This document shows positions 28,843-38,805 of a DNA stretch of 64,000 nt, piece after piece. The stretch spans positions 184,034 to 248,033 of the forward strand of contig NZ_LVJI01000006.1 in assembly GCF_001637225.1 (NCBI RefSeq), in the 5' to 3' direction. Every line of letters begins with the position of its first letter. The stretch's first letter is position 1. The notes beneath the pieces were generated by a model. It had not been told where the DNA came from. It saw nothing but the letters and a program-made list of their open reading frames with translations, and searched no databases. Source of the DNA: Paenibacillus antarcticus. Its GTDB lineage: Bacteria; Bacillota; Bacilli; Paenibacillales; Paenibacillaceae. The translations under genes and the position numbers were made by a program.

Positions 28843-29970
28843 ATGTTAATGATATCTATCATCGGATTCGTCTTGTCCTTAGGACTGGCACTCTTATTTA
28901 CGCCTCAAGTGAAGAAATTTGCTTTTAAAGTAGGCGCAATAGATGTTCCTGACGCCCGTAAAGTGCATACGAAGATCATGCCTCGATTAGGTGGACTTGG
29001 AATTTATTTAGCTTTTGTGATCGCTCTTTTATTGGCACTGCCATTCGTAGCGAATGACTTGACGATCCGGGATACTAATTTCATCAAGGCATTTCTTATT
29101 GGTGGAACCATGATCGTAATTATTGGTGCACTGGATGACCGCTTTCAGTTATCAGCTAAATTGAAATTTGTAGCACAGATTGCAGCTGCATGCGTCGTGG
29201 TTTTTGGATTTGATATATCAGTGAACTTTGTAAATATACCTTTTAATGATACTTACTCCTCATTAGAGAGCTGGATTTCCATTCCGCTTACGATCTTCTG
29301 GATTGTGGGAGTAACGAACGCTATTAATTTGATTGACGGTTTGGATGGACTGGCTGCTGGCGTGTCCGCTATCGCCATTGGGACGATCCTTGTGATGTCT
29401 CTGTTAATGGGTAACATGATGATTGCACTACTATGTATGATTCTTCTTGGAGCTATTATTGGATTTCTATTCTTTAACTTCCATCCCGCCAAGATCTTTA
29501 TGGGGGATTCGGGATCATTATTTCTTGGATTCTGTCTAGCCATGTTATCATTGCTAGGATTTAAACAAGTTGCGGTAGTATCACTTATTACACCATTAAT
29601 TATTATCGCCGTGCCATTATCCGATACATTCTTTGCCATTGTACGTCGCTGGGTACAGAAGAAACCTATATTTGCTCCAGATAAAGGTCATCTACATCAC
29701 TGCTTAGGAGAACTGGGCTTTAGTCATCGTCAAAGTGTATTGATTATTTACGGAATCGCTACTTTCTTTGGAGTACTAGCCGTCATTCAATCATCTGCAG
29801 CATTATACGATGCGAACTGGGTTACCTTCGTAGTCATCTGTATCATGACATTCTTCCTACAGATTGGAGCCGAACTCATCGGGCTCATCGGTAAGACGAA
29901 GCGGCCGTTATTGAATCTCATCGCAAGATTGCGTATGAAAGAGAATGCGGAGACAAGATCTAAATTGTAG
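28843..29970 (+). CDS. tagO: Undecaprenyl-phosphate GlcNAc-1-phosphate transferase
   Basis: The 375-residue protein has about ten membrane helices and the MraY/WecA family motifs: DDRFQLSAKLKF (Asp pair near residue 95), NAINLIDGLDGLAAG, FFNFHPAKIFMGDSGSL with catalytic Asp, and HLHHCLGELG. It transfers GlcNAc-1-P to undecaprenyl phosphate at the membrane, starting the wall-polymer lipid intermediate. The ATG at 28843 follows TGGAGG (28825-28830) with a long 12-base spacing; ATG 28849 is too far. With mnaA, tagA and csaB this gives the early pathway for a pyruvylated ManNAc-type polymer. Confidence 0.9.
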   Translation: MLMISIIGFVLSLGLALLFTPQVKKFAFKVGAIDVPDARKVHTKIMPRLGGLGIYLAFVIALLLALPFVANDLTIRDTNFIKAFLIGGTMIVIIGALDDRFQLSAKLKFVAQIAAACVVVFGFDISVNFVNIPFNDTYSSLESWISIPLTIFWIVGVTNAINLIDGLDGLAAGVSAIAIGTILVMSLLMGNMMIALLCMILLGAIIGFLFFNFHPAKIFMGDSGSLFLGFCLAMLSLLGFKQVAVVSLITPLIIIAVPLSDTFFAIVRRWVQKKPIFAPDKGHLHHCLGELGFSHRQSVLIIYGIATFFGVLAVIQSSAALYDANWVTFVVICIMTFFLQIGAELIGLIGKTKRPLLNLIARLRMKENAETRSKL

Positions 29971-30004
29971 TCTGTTTCAAATAACTTAAATAAATATGTA
30001 ATGC

Positions 30005-30043
30005 CAAAGCGCAGCTCCTTGTATAGAGGGGCTGCGCTTTTTT
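30005..30043 (+). terminator. Intrinsic terminator after tagO
   Basis: AAAGCGCAGCTCC pairs with GGGGCTGCGCTTT, 12-13 bp, followed by Ts to 30043. After it, a small stem GCTCCTG (30158-30164)/CAGGAGC (30177-30183) lies in the leader of the next gene; the rest of the 30044-30220 gap is AT-rich without a clear promoter. Confidence 0.92.
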
Positions 30044-30220
30044 GATTATTTTACTAATATTTACTAATCTAGGGGACTTATTTAAACATATTTCGCTATT
30101 TCCCTAAAAATTTCGACCTTCAACACCGATAATTAAAGTAAGTGACGCTATTGGACGGCTCCTGATCGTGATGTGACAGGAGCATCAATAAAATCAACAT
30201 GGAGAAGGAGAGATTTATAC

Positions 30221-33200
30221 ATGCAACGCTTTAAGAAATCGATAGTGTGGTTAAGCTTGTTTTCATTAATAATGGGATTGTTTCCTGTAGGTTTGATATC
30301 GACAGTTGAGGCAGCAGCGCCTCCTAGCACTTGGACACCGCCTGCGTATTTTATTCCGAATGATATCGTATTACAGAGATCCAATGCAATAATTCTTAAC
30401 AATCCAGATGCGAATCCAGCATCAAATACGATTCTAAGCAGAACAACTGCCCAGGTTTCTACGAAGGGTAACTTTCCTGTAGAGGGTATTTTCACACAGG
30501 TAAGTACGAATCTACAAGTAACTGTTCAACAGTTGAATTCAAATGCTGGGAAATGGGAAGTTAACGCAAACAGTATTGTAACTGATAAATTAACGGATAA
30601 TGGAAGTAGTCGATTCTCAGCGAATCTGAAGCTGTTCTCCGGATATAACAAGATTACATTCTCAGGAACTCAGTCGAACATTAAGAAGTCGGATACGTTC
30701 TACGTATTATATGATCGAGTACCTACATTGGTTAAAGCCCAAGTTCTTGGGAGTGGTTCAGATGCGATCAACTTGAACGAAGGCACAAAAGCTGTTGTAG
30801 CGAGCAATCGGATTATGATTAAAGGGACAGTGGAAAATGCTACAAAGGTATCAATAGCAGTCGGAAATGAAGAAGGACAAAGTGGCACGCTGTTAGATAC
30901 AGGGGAGTTTTTCTCGAGTTACTTGTACCTATCTCCAGGTTTGAATACATTAACGATTCAAGTAGAGAATGAGACAAGTAAGATGAAGGCAACAAGGCTA
31001 ATCTATTTCTTCGATGAGAATCAGCCTTTTGTTGAATTGAAGTTGGAGAATGACGGATATACAGACCCAATTGATCTTTTGACTTCTACACCTCCTACGG
31101 TAGCCAAAGGATCCGCTAAGGGAGGATTAACAGGTAAAGTTTTGTTGCCATATAAATCATACCCTTTTACCAAAGACATTGGTTTGAGTCTGAAGGTGAA
31201 TGATGGAGCAACACTAGCCATGGCTAATACTGTGACGGATGAGACTGTTCCGGGACCAGATGGTGTAACACCGGCCTATCACCTCGTTACATTTACAACA
31301 ACGGACACGTTTGATTTCTCGAGTGCTGAACTTCAAAAAATCGAAGTGATGGTAGCTTATGGTACGGATGTATCATCTCAATATAAGGCAAGTAAGAAAG
31401 CGTCCTTTAAGTATTTACCAGGCCAAAATGTCATCAAAAATATGTATTTATTAGAAGGATATGAAGCAGATCCACTTACTTATGATTTTGCGGCTAAGAA
31501 ACCTTTGAACAATACGCAGGTTAATTCTTCCGAGTTCTATATCTTGGTTGAAGGAGAAGGTGCGATCGCGGCAAATACAGTGTTGGATGGAAAGTATCTT
31601 CCACTTAGTACGAATGGACTTACAATAGATTACGTTACTACACCGGCAGGCAAGATAGCCGCAAATCAGGCCATTTATAAGGTTACAGGGTTCTCAAGTG
31701 GTAATCAGCAAGTGCGGTTTAATTTCAATGGATCATTAGCATTCTTTAACGCTAACATTTCGTATGTATCAAGAAGTAAAATCCATGTCGATAATTTGAT
31801 TAACGGACAGACTATCACAATAAATTCGGCTACTAGCGGTCAATCAATTAAGATTTCAGGGCAATATTCTGGTTTTGGGAATAAGTTGACTGAACCACAT
31901 AACTTCTATAACCAGGTTACTGTTAATGGAGTAGAGAAGTTTGCAGGGAATGCTGGCCCATGGCTTACACCTACAACAGGTGCATTCTCATTAGATTTCA
32001 CAGTTTCTAATGATGGTCCGCTCTACTATGGACAGAATACGATCGTATTGTCAGGGAAGACATCAGCTGTTGATCCTACAGGTACTCAACCTACGGAGAT
32101 TCTAGAGACGATTCGATTCTTTATTATCGACGAGAATAAATCCAAAATAGAAAAGTTTATTCCAGTAGCTGCTCCGTCTATAGGTACAGATCGTTATCCA
32201 TTCGCAGCAGGTTCTGCTACCAATAGTAGCGATCTCAATAAGATCTTTGAACAAGCTTCAGATTTCACACCTTCAACTGAGGGTTTTGTTACGGGGAGAA
32301 ATAGTTATGATCTAGTAATACATGGTGGTGGTGCCGATAAGATAGAACTTTATAAAGGTACAGAATCATTCTTTAATATGGATATTTCCGCTACGGCTAC
32401 AACTATCATTGCTGGCAGTGGTGGTGAGAAGAATAATTTGATTTATGACTTTTCAGGTACACAAGAAAACTTTATTTTACGTATCCGCGATTTGAAATTT
32501 GATAAAGATGTTTCTTCCAGTCACGTTTACAATATGGATCTGATCAACCGAACTGGGTCGCGCACAAGCCAGAAATTAGAGGTTAAGCGTGAAGTATCAG
32601 CTTTCCGTATTGTAGCGCCACAACCGACAGTGGGAGAAGATATCATTGTAAACCGTAACTTTGTTCGGTTCGATATCGAAGCAGAAGGCGCAACTAGTGT
32701 TACCATTGGCAAAGAACAGGCAGTGAAACGTAAGGATATTAATGGAGATACACCAAGTAGATTCATTCTAGACTACGTTGGGCTGAAGAAAGATGCTTGG
32801 AATACGATTAAGATCCAGATTGATCGGAGCGGTGTGAAATCGAGTACCCAGGTTAGAGTGTTCTATACGGGTTCTGTAGCGATAGATTCGCAGTATATGG
32901 CAGAGAAAGTAAGTACTAAATATAGTGTATTCAATAAACAATTAGAGTTGTCATTCCCGAAAGGGACGTTATTACAGTCTGCTATAGTACCTAAGAATAG
33001 TGTTGTGAAGTTTTACCCGGATAACAAACTCTTATTCGGTATTGCGGATCCATTGGACGGGGTAGTAGAGAGAAGAAATGATTACGGAAACATTATCTTC
33101 GATCCACTTAGCGGAGAAGACAGTGGTTATCGTAAGATCGGCAAACCAGACTACGAGGTAAGCATGTTCACAATGAATGCGAATACGTTTAACTTCACCA

Positions 33201-34180
33201 AAGTATCTGATATTTATTGGATTAGTGGTGGTATTGGGGAGAACGGGAATTCGCCATCCAGCAATGGATTGCCGCCATACTCATCTTGGTACTCATTCCC
33301 TTCAACAAGTAATCAGTCTGTAAGCTTCATGGGAGTTGATGCAACTCGCAAATTGGTTCCATCTCAGCGTGGAGAATTGAAGTTATCATTTGATCCTAAT
33401 ATCGTAGATGCAGCGGGAACATCCGTGACGGTATTCCGTTTAACAGATGGCGGAGTATGGGAGAATATTGGCGGGGAAGTAGATACGAAGAAAGGAACGA
33501 TTACAGTTGCATTCGATCAGTTTGGTTACTATAAAGTAATGAAATTGAAGAGCAGTTACAAGGATATTACTAATCACGGTTGGGCTCGTGAAATCTTGAA
33601 TGCTTTATATTCTAAAGGAATCATGATGAATAACGGTCTTCGTTCAGATGCATTCGGAACAGATGATCCAATCAAACGTGGTGAATTTGCTACATTGTTA
33701 GTTAAAGGCCTTAATCTACCACTTAACTATGATGACGAACAGACATTCTTCGATGTTGTACCAGCGGCTAAGACGAATACATGGTCTTATGCATACATTG
33801 AGACAGCAGCGAGAGCTGGAATAGTTACCGGATTAGGTGAGGGTTACTTTGGTGTAATAGAAGACTTAAGTAGAGAACAGGCAGCTGTCATGGTCGCAAG
33901 GGCCCTTAAATTGAAGCTTGGTACGAATGACAGTAAGCTAGAGGCAACATTAGCGAAGGCCTTCCTAGATTCTTCGAAGATCGATGTATATGCTCGCACA
34001 TCTGTCCAAGCGGTTTATAGCGCGAAGATTATGTCAGGTGTACCTGTAATAGTTACGGGTCAGAAGAAACCTTCATATAACTTTAATCCTCAGAGTCCGA
34101 TCTCCAGAGCGGAAGCAGGGAAGATTGTAGTGGAGTTACTTAAGAAGAGTACGAATATTTTCCCTAAAAACTTAAGCTAG
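30221..34180 (+). CDS. Large exported protein with C-terminal SLH domains
   Basis: The 1319-residue protein has a signal peptide (basic MQRFKK, hydrophobic stretch, likely cleavage after VEA near residue 31). A long, mainly beta extracellular region of Ig-like character follows. Three SLH domains close the C-terminus: YKDITNHGWAREILNAL..., a second around VVPAAKTNTWSYAYIETAARAGIVTG, and a third ending AEAGKIVVELL. SLH domains bind pyruvylated wall polymer, so the protein should sit on the cell surface. I chose ATG 30221 after GAAGGAGAG; the open frame upstream covers the leader hairpin. No enzyme motif was recognised. It follows tagO after a terminator. Confidence 0.85.
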   Translation: MQRFKKSIVWLSLFSLIMGLFPVGLISTVEAAAPPSTWTPPAYFIPNDIVLQRSNAIILNNPDANPASNTILSRTTAQVSTKGNFPVEGIFTQVSTNLQVTVQQLNSNAGKWEVNANSIVTDKLTDNGSSRFSANLKLFSGYNKITFSGTQSNIKKSDTFYVLYDRVPTLVKAQVLGSGSDAINLNEGTKAVVASNRIMIKGTVENATKVSIAVGNEEGQSGTLLDTGEFFSSYLYLSPGLNTLTIQVENETSKMKATRLIYFFDENQPFVELKLENDGYTDPIDLLTSTPPTVAKGSAKGGLTGKVLLPYKSYPFTKDIGLSLKVNDGATLAMANTVTDETVPGPDGVTPAYHLVTFTTTDTFDFSSAELQKIEVMVAYGTDVSSQYKASKKASFKYLPGQNVIKNMYLLEGYEADPLTYDFAAKKPLNNTQVNSSEFYILVEGEGAIAANTVLDGKYLPLSTNGLTIDYVTTPAGKIAANQAIYKVTGFSSGNQQVRFNFNGSLAFFNANISYVSRSKIHVDNLINGQTITINSATSGQSIKISGQYSGFGNKLTEPHNFYNQVTVNGVEKFAGNAGPWLTPTTGAFSLDFTVSNDGPLYYGQNTIVLSGKTSAVDPTGTQPTEILETIRFFIIDENKSKIEKFIPVAAPSIGTDRYPFAAGSATNSSDLNKIFEQASDFTPSTEGFVTGRNSYDLVIHGGGADKIELYKGTESFFNMDISATATTIIAGSGGEKNNLIYDFSGTQENFILRIRDLKFDKDVSSSHVYNMDLINRTGSRTSQKLEVKREVSAFRIVAPQPTVGEDIIVNRNFVRFDIEAEGATSVTIGKEQAVKRKDINGDTPSRFILDYVGLKKDAWNTIKIQIDRSGVKSSTQVRVFYTGSVAIDSQYMAEKVSTKYSVFNKQLELSFPKGTLLQSAIVPKNSVVKFYPDNKLLFGIADPLDGVVERRNDYGNIIFDPLSGEDSGYRKIGKPDYEVSMFTMNANTFNFTKVSDIYWISGGIGENGNSPSSNGLPPYSSWYSFPSTSNQSVSFMGVDATRKLVPSQRGELKLSFDPNIVDAAGTSVTVFRLTDGGVWENIGGEVDTKKGTITVAFDQFGYYKVMKLKSSYKDITNHGWAREILNALYSKGIMMNNGLRSDAFGTDDPIKRGEFATLLVKGLNLPLNYDDEQTFFDVVPAAKTNTWSYAYIETAARAGIVTGLGEGYFGVIEDLSREQAAVMVARALKLKLGTNDSKLEATLAKAFLDSSKIDVYARTSVQAVYSAKIMSGVPVIVTGQKKPSYNFNPQSPISRAEAGKIVVELLKKSTNIFPKNLS

Positions 34181-34189
34181 TATTAACAA

Positions 34190-34224
34190 AGGACTCCTTC
34201 CAATGTATTAATGGAAGGAGTCCT
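34190..34224 (+). terminator. Hairpin terminator after the first SLH gene
   Basis: AGGACTCCTTCCA (34190-34202) and TGGAAGGAGTCCT (34212-34224) form a perfect 13-bp stem with a 9-base loop. The tail CTATTTCCATTTT is only moderately T-rich. Confidence 0.75.
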
Positions 34225-34315
34225 CTATTTCCATTTTCATAACTTTGTAATTTTCTAGGTATTACGATATAATGTTGTTGAACTTAATATTTTTTCTAGA
34301 GGGTGAAGGTTACTT

Positions 34316-34657
34316 ATGAAATCAATCTATTCTAAAGCTCAAATGGATTATATGAAGGCAAAAACAGTATTTGAGGGTAGAGCTAGTGTACTAGAGAAGA
34401 CAATTGAAAAAACAAGTAAGACAAGAGAGATTACTCAAGAAGTAATGGAAGGGCTTGTTCTAGAGACTGGATTCCACGCTGCGTTCAACGAATTGTTAAC
34501 AGCTGAGAATAACCTCATCGAATGGTCGCATGTTACTATAAAGCACGAAAAAACCTATCGTGAGAATAAGCAGCCGATTGAATCAATGTATGAACAGTTA
34601 AGTGGAAGTCCTGAGATGAGAGCACAGATTATTCAATTGGCCATGAAGATTCGGTAA
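34316..34657 (+). CDS. Hypothetical protein, alpha-helical
   Basis: The 113-residue protein is charged, has no signal peptide or membrane segment and looks fully helical, with a likely coiled-coil part in the first 45 residues. I do not recognise a family. The ATG at 34316 follows GAGGGTGAAGG, and a terminator with a 5-bp stem follows the gene, so it looks like a real single-gene unit. It lies between two SLH protein genes, but nothing in the sequence links it to the surface layer. Confidence 0.6.
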   Translation: MKSIYSKAQMDYMKAKTVFEGRASVLEKTIEKTSKTREITQEVMEGLVLETGFHAAFNELLTAENNLIEWSHVTIKHEKTYRENKQPIESMYEQLSGSPEMRAQIIQLAMKIR

Positions 34658-34695
34658 CAAATTGTAATAACTATTTTATGAATACAAAGAACGAT

Positions 34696-34718
34696 GACGC
34701 TGAGAGGCGTCTTTTTTT
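34696..34718 (+). terminator. Intrinsic terminator after the small helical gene
   Basis: GACGC (34696-34700) pairs with GCGTC (34707-34711), followed by seven Ts. The stem is short but has a clean T-run. Confidence 0.7.
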
Positions 34719-34920
34719 ATGAGCCAATGGTTTAGAATTGGAAAATAAGGGTAATAAATGATAAGTTGCTCCGTGAATTAGTAACAAAAATGAAATTATT
34801 TAAAAAAAGGTGCAACTTTTTAGAAACTCGTGCGTCTAAGATATAGAGTCATTTAGCGATGGACAAATGCCCATAGGATATCCTAAAGAAGAAAATGATC
34901 TATAAATTAGAAAATTTTTC

Positions 34921-34949
34921 TTTACGGCAACTTGGACCCATTGTATAAT
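34921..34949 (+). promoter_or_regulatory. Putative promoter of the S-layer gene
   Basis: TTTACG (34921-34926) is spaced exactly 17 bases from TATAAT (34944-34949). It gives a leader of more than 110 bases that contains the hairpin TCTGTGA (35005-35011)/TCACAGA (35018-35024). Long, structured leaders are common for S-layer messages. The region 34720-34920 holds AT-rich DNA with no gene. Confidence 0.6.
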
Positions 34950-35147
34950 ACTTAAAGTAGGCTTGGATACTAGTCTATTTCCGTTGAATTTTCGTTTACC
35001 AGTTTCTGTGATACCCGTCACAGACATCATTTATATTTATCTGCTCAACTCGAGGAAGGGGGTGTACGACTAATGAGTGACACGAGCTACCCATTTCAAG
35101 AAAATAATAATAATGTTATGCACGCCCAAGGAGGAGAAAAAAAGGTT

Positions 35148-38100
35148 ATGAAGAAAATTTTATCAGTAGCACTTTCTACAGCAATGGCATTCTCAATGTT
35201 TGCATCTGTAGCGTTCGGGGATACTGCAAAGCTATCCACACAAGAGAAGTTTGATGCATTGAAAGTTAAAGGTATTTTCTCTGGTGACACAGACGGTCTA
35301 GCACATCTTGAAAGAGATATGACTCGCGCTGAATTCGCTAAAGTAATCACTAAAGTAATGGGATTGAAAGAAGTAACTGGTGTTTATTCTTACAATGACA
35401 CAGGTTACAACAATCCTAAGAACTGGGCTGCACCTTATATCGAAGCAGTATCTGCTGCTGGAGTTATGCAAGGTAAAGACCTAACTAAGAAATTGTTCGA
35501 CCAAAAAGCTAATGTAACAGTTCAAGAATTGGCTGAAGTATTGGTTAAAGCATTGAAGCTTGAAATCCCTACGAAGATTGACAACACTGCAACTGAATGG
35601 GCTAAAGGTTCCGTTCAAGCAGCAATCAACGCTGGATTGATCTCTAAAGATCTTAACTTCCAAGCAAATGCAAATCGTTCATTGTTAGTAGAAGCAGCAT
35701 TCGCGGCTGAAGCGGCATTGAATGTACCTCCAGTAACTACTGCAACTAAAGTAGCAAGTGTAAGTGCAACTAACCTTAAAGAAGTTGTAGTAGCATATGA
35801 TGGTACTGTTGATAAAGCTACTGCAGAGAACAAAGATGCTTATACGATCAAAAGAGGTTTGAGCACAGAAGTTATCGATTCTGCTGAGCTTCAAGCAGAT
35901 GGAAAAACTGTAGTTCTTTCCGTTGCTGGTGCTTTGGCAAATCAATCTAAAGAGTATACTTTATCTGTTGATGGTGTGAAAGATTCCGCTAGCAAGGTTT
36001 CAGTAAGTGCTAAAGAACTAGCATTTGTGCCATTGGATCAATTGCTTCCAACAGTTGAGTCTGTTACTAACTTAGGTAACAAAGCTGTTAAAGTAACTTT
36101 CTCTGAGCCTGTTACGTTGAATGGTTCTGTGGCTTCTACATTCAAAATTGATGATAAAGTTGTTTCTGGAACATACGATGTAACTGGACGTACAGTTACA
36201 ATTGCGTTGTTTAACACATTAACTGATGGTGATCACAACCTAACAGTTAACAATAACATTCGCGATTTTGCTAACTACCAATTGGTTGAAGTTTCTAAAG
36301 CATTCTCAGTAGTAGCTGATACAGTTGCTCCAACAGTAGTAGAATCTAAAGATGCTACTCTTGAAGGTGTTACTCTAGTATTTAGTGAAGATGTGAAAAA
36401 GGCAGAAGTTGAAAATGCAGAAAACTATGTTTGGTTCTCTGGAACTTCTAAAAAGGTAGCTTCTAGTGCAAAACAAATCAACTCCAAAACAGTTCGTGTT
36501 AGCTTTGCTGCTAACAAACTTCCTGGATATGCTGTTGATTTAGTTGTTAATAACATCGTAGATTACAGCGGCAATAAAATTGCTGCAGATACAAAAGTTT
36601 CTGTAACAGCAAAACTTGATCAAGTTCGTCCTGAAGTTCTTTCTTCTAAATTTGATAGTGATGCACGTACATTGACTGTGAACTTCTCTAAAACAGTGGA
36701 TAAAGCTACTTTCAAAGCAGCTAATTTAATTGTGAAAGATAAAGACGGTAAAGTAGTATCTAATGGTTATACTGCTGCTTACGGAAGTAATGATAGCAAA
36801 TTAGTAATCACATTTACTAAAACATTAGCTGCTGGAAACTACGCAGTTGAGTTGAGTGGTGTTACTGATGTTACATTACTTGCTAATGCAATGTTGCCAT
36901 ACACAACATCATTAACTGTTGTTAATGGTGCAGCTCCAACTGCTCTTAGTATTACAGGAACTGGAACAACTTATGTTGTAGCATTTGATAAGAAAATGGA
37001 TCAATCAAGCACGTATTCTGTTCTTAACCCAGACAACTATTTCATCACTTATCGTACAACTGATGGAAAAACAATCTCTGGTAAATTACCTGCAGCAACA
37101 AATCTAGCTCCTACAAATGATGGAAAAGGTGTTATTGTTCAACTTCCAACAGGTATCCTAAGCATTAGCTCATTCACAGTACAAGGTGTGAAAGATGCTG
37201 AAGGTAACTTCTTGGCAGACTATTCCAAAACATTTAATCTTGCTGCTATCGGAAGTACAGTGAATTTAGTTTCTGCTAAAACTGTTGCTAAAGATAAAGT
37301 TGAGCTAACTCTTAACCAACCAATTGGTAATGTTAACAAGGCTGATTTCAGAGTTAATGGTTCTACTGTGAAGAATGCTACAATTTCTTCATCCAACAAC
37401 AATGTTATCGTATTGACACTGAATAGTGCAATTACTTCTAATGCTACTCCTACAGTAACAACTGCAGCTACTCTAGCAACAGTGAATCCAACACAAGGTG
37501 TAACAGGAGCTGGATTGCTTGTAAATGCTAGTACTGGTGTTGTTTCTAAAGATGGCGTTGCTCCAGTAGTGATTTCTTCTGGTGATAAAGTAACTATTGG
37601 TTCTGGTGCTGGTGTTCATTTTGACGGTAATGATCTAATTACAATTACTTATGATGAAGCAATCACGGAGTTGAATGAGGTAACATTACAAGATAACGTG
37701 ATAATTACTAGAGCAGACGGTATTGCATTGAAGAAAGGTCAAGATTTCTTTGCAGAAGTAGTTTCAGGTAAAATTGAGATTGAACTAAAAACAACTGGAA
37801 AAAATCTTGTTGATTTTGACGGATTATTCACAGTAGCAATCGATAATGCAAATGAAAACATTGTTGATGCAAATGATAATGTAGCAGCAAGCTTCACTAC
37901 TGCTGATGCAACAAGTAATCAAGATACGTTGGATTTCCAACTGGATCCAACAGTAACACTTGAAACTAGTACTGCAAGTAGCTTAGTTCTTAAACTAAGT
38001 GAAACTGCAACTGTAGCTGTAACTGGTGGTACTGCAACTGGATTGACAGTAGTTACTCCTGAAACAGCTGCTACTAGTGTAACAATTAGTGGTACTGCTG

Positions 38101-38198
38101 CAACAACTGGTCAAACAGTTGAATTCACAGTAACTGACGCTGTTGGAAATGTTACAACTAAAACAGCAACATTTACAACTGTTTGGACTTTGTCTTAA
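35148..38198 (+). CDS. Probable S-layer protein with N-terminal SLH domains
   Basis: The 1016-residue protein has a signal peptide (MKKILSVALSTAMAF..., cleavage near residue 24) and three N-terminal SLH domains (about residues 30-215): one with MTRAEFAKVITKVMGL, a second with YIEAVSAAGVMQG, a third with SVQAAINAGLISK. About 800 residues of repeated Ig-like beta domains rich in Lys, Thr, Val and Asn follow. Codon use is strongly biased to GCT, GTT, ACT and AAA, unlike the neighbours, suggesting very high expression. An in-frame ATG at 35073 with its own AGGAAGGGGGTG site would add 25 residues before the signal peptide; ATG 35148 has AAGGAGG at 35128-35134. Which is used cannot be decided from sequence. 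Confidence 0.87.
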   Translation: MKKILSVALSTAMAFSMFASVAFGDTAKLSTQEKFDALKVKGIFSGDTDGLAHLERDMTRAEFAKVITKVMGLKEVTGVYSYNDTGYNNPKNWAAPYIEAVSAAGVMQGKDLTKKLFDQKANVTVQELAEVLVKALKLEIPTKIDNTATEWAKGSVQAAINAGLISKDLNFQANANRSLLVEAAFAAEAALNVPPVTTATKVASVSATNLKEVVVAYDGTVDKATAENKDAYTIKRGLSTEVIDSAELQADGKTVVLSVAGALANQSKEYTLSVDGVKDSASKVSVSAKELAFVPLDQLLPTVESVTNLGNKAVKVTFSEPVTLNGSVASTFKIDDKVVSGTYDVTGRTVTIALFNTLTDGDHNLTVNNNIRDFANYQLVEVSKAFSVVADTVAPTVVESKDATLEGVTLVFSEDVKKAEVENAENYVWFSGTSKKVASSAKQINSKTVRVSFAANKLPGYAVDLVVNNIVDYSGNKIAADTKVSVTAKLDQVRPEVLSSKFDSDARTLTVNFSKTVDKATFKAANLIVKDKDGKVVSNGYTAAYGSNDSKLVITFTKTLAAGNYAVELSGVTDVTLLANAMLPYTTSLTVVNGAAPTALSITGTGTTYVVAFDKKMDQSSTYSVLNPDNYFITYRTTDGKTISGKLPAATNLAPTNDGKGVIVQLPTGILSISSFTVQGVKDAEGNFLADYSKTFNLAAIGSTVNLVSAKTVAKDKVELTLNQPIGNVNKADFRVNGSTVKNATISSSNNNVIVLTLNSAITSNATPTVTTAATLATVNPTQGVTGAGLLVNASTGVVSKDGVAPVVISSGDKVTIGSGAGVHFDGNDLITITYDEAITELNEVTLQDNVIITRADGIALKKGQDFFAEVVSGKIEIELKTTGKNLVDFDGLFTVAIDNANENIVDANDNVAASFTTADATSNQDTLDFQLDPTVTLETSTASSLVLKLSETATVAVTGGTATGLTVVTPETAATSVTISGTAATTGQTVEFTVTDAVGNVTTKTATFTTVWTLS

Positions 38199-38217
38199 TA
38201 TCTTAAGAATTATTGAG

Positions 38218-38272
38218 AAAAGAGGGCAGCTTCTAAGTCATCATTTGATGGCTGAGGGCTTGCCCTCTTTTT
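38218..38272 (+). terminator. Intrinsic terminator after the S-layer gene
   Basis: AAAGAGGGCA (38219-38228) pairs with TGCCCTCTTT (38261-38270), with an inner AGTCATCA/TGATGGCT stem, and Ts follow. The remainder up to 38517 holds one more hairpin and no gene. Confidence 0.88.
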
Positions 38273-38402
38273 GTGTCTTTCAATATAAACATGAATTAGA
38301 AGCCATCTGAGAGTAATAGTAAAAGTTAGGCACAGAAATAATAAATAACACTTCTAATCTAATGGTTCCCCAATATTTTAATCATGTATAGGATGAACAT
38401 CG

Positions 38403-38438
38403 GCCCTAATTCCCTTTGAGGAGTTAGGGCTATTTCTA
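38403..38438 (+). terminator. Terminator-like hairpin before the RadC remnant
   Basis: GCCCTAATTCC (38403-38413) pairs with GGAGTTAGGGC (38420-38430) with one T-G wobble, followed by TATTTCTATTT. No intact gene lies directly upstream of it, so it may be left over from a lost gene. Confidence 0.55.
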
Positions 38439-38517
38439 TTTCAAGGAGGAATGAAGATTGAATCATTACAAAAGTTCACAATCAAAGTCATTAGAGCGAC
38501 TAGAAGGAGAATTGGAA

Positions 38518-38805
38518 ATGAAGATTCAGCCGCAAAAGAGAATAAGCATCGTTAGTGTGAAGTTAGTGAAGGAGTCAAGCCTAATATACAAGGGAAGATC
38601 CATCCAATCACCGGAAGATGGATTTAACCTAATAAAGCACTTCCTAGGTGACTTAGACCGAGAAGCCTTTATCGTCATTAGTTTGGATACAAAGAATTCA
38701 CCCGTCTCGATAAACATCTGTCACATAGGCAGCCTAAATGTCAGCATCGTTCACCCAAGGGAAGTCATGAAAGCGGCTATTCTCTCCAATGCAGCAACAG
38801 GTTAG
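38518..38805 (+). pseudogene. Truncated RadC-like JAB-domain protein
   Basis: The 95 codons match the N-terminal half of RadC-type JAB proteins: KRISIVSVKLVKESSL, then GDLDREAFIVISLDTKN, then HIGSLNVSIVHPREVMKAAILSNAA. The family continues with the metal motif HNHPSGDxxPSxxD, but here the frame stops after SNAATG and that motif is absent from the DNA downstream. The following 38806-38925 is open in another frame for about 40 codons without a start and with no similarity I know. The ATG has AAGGAG nine bases upstream. I read it as a decayed remnant, since the metal site is missing. Confidence 0.72.
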
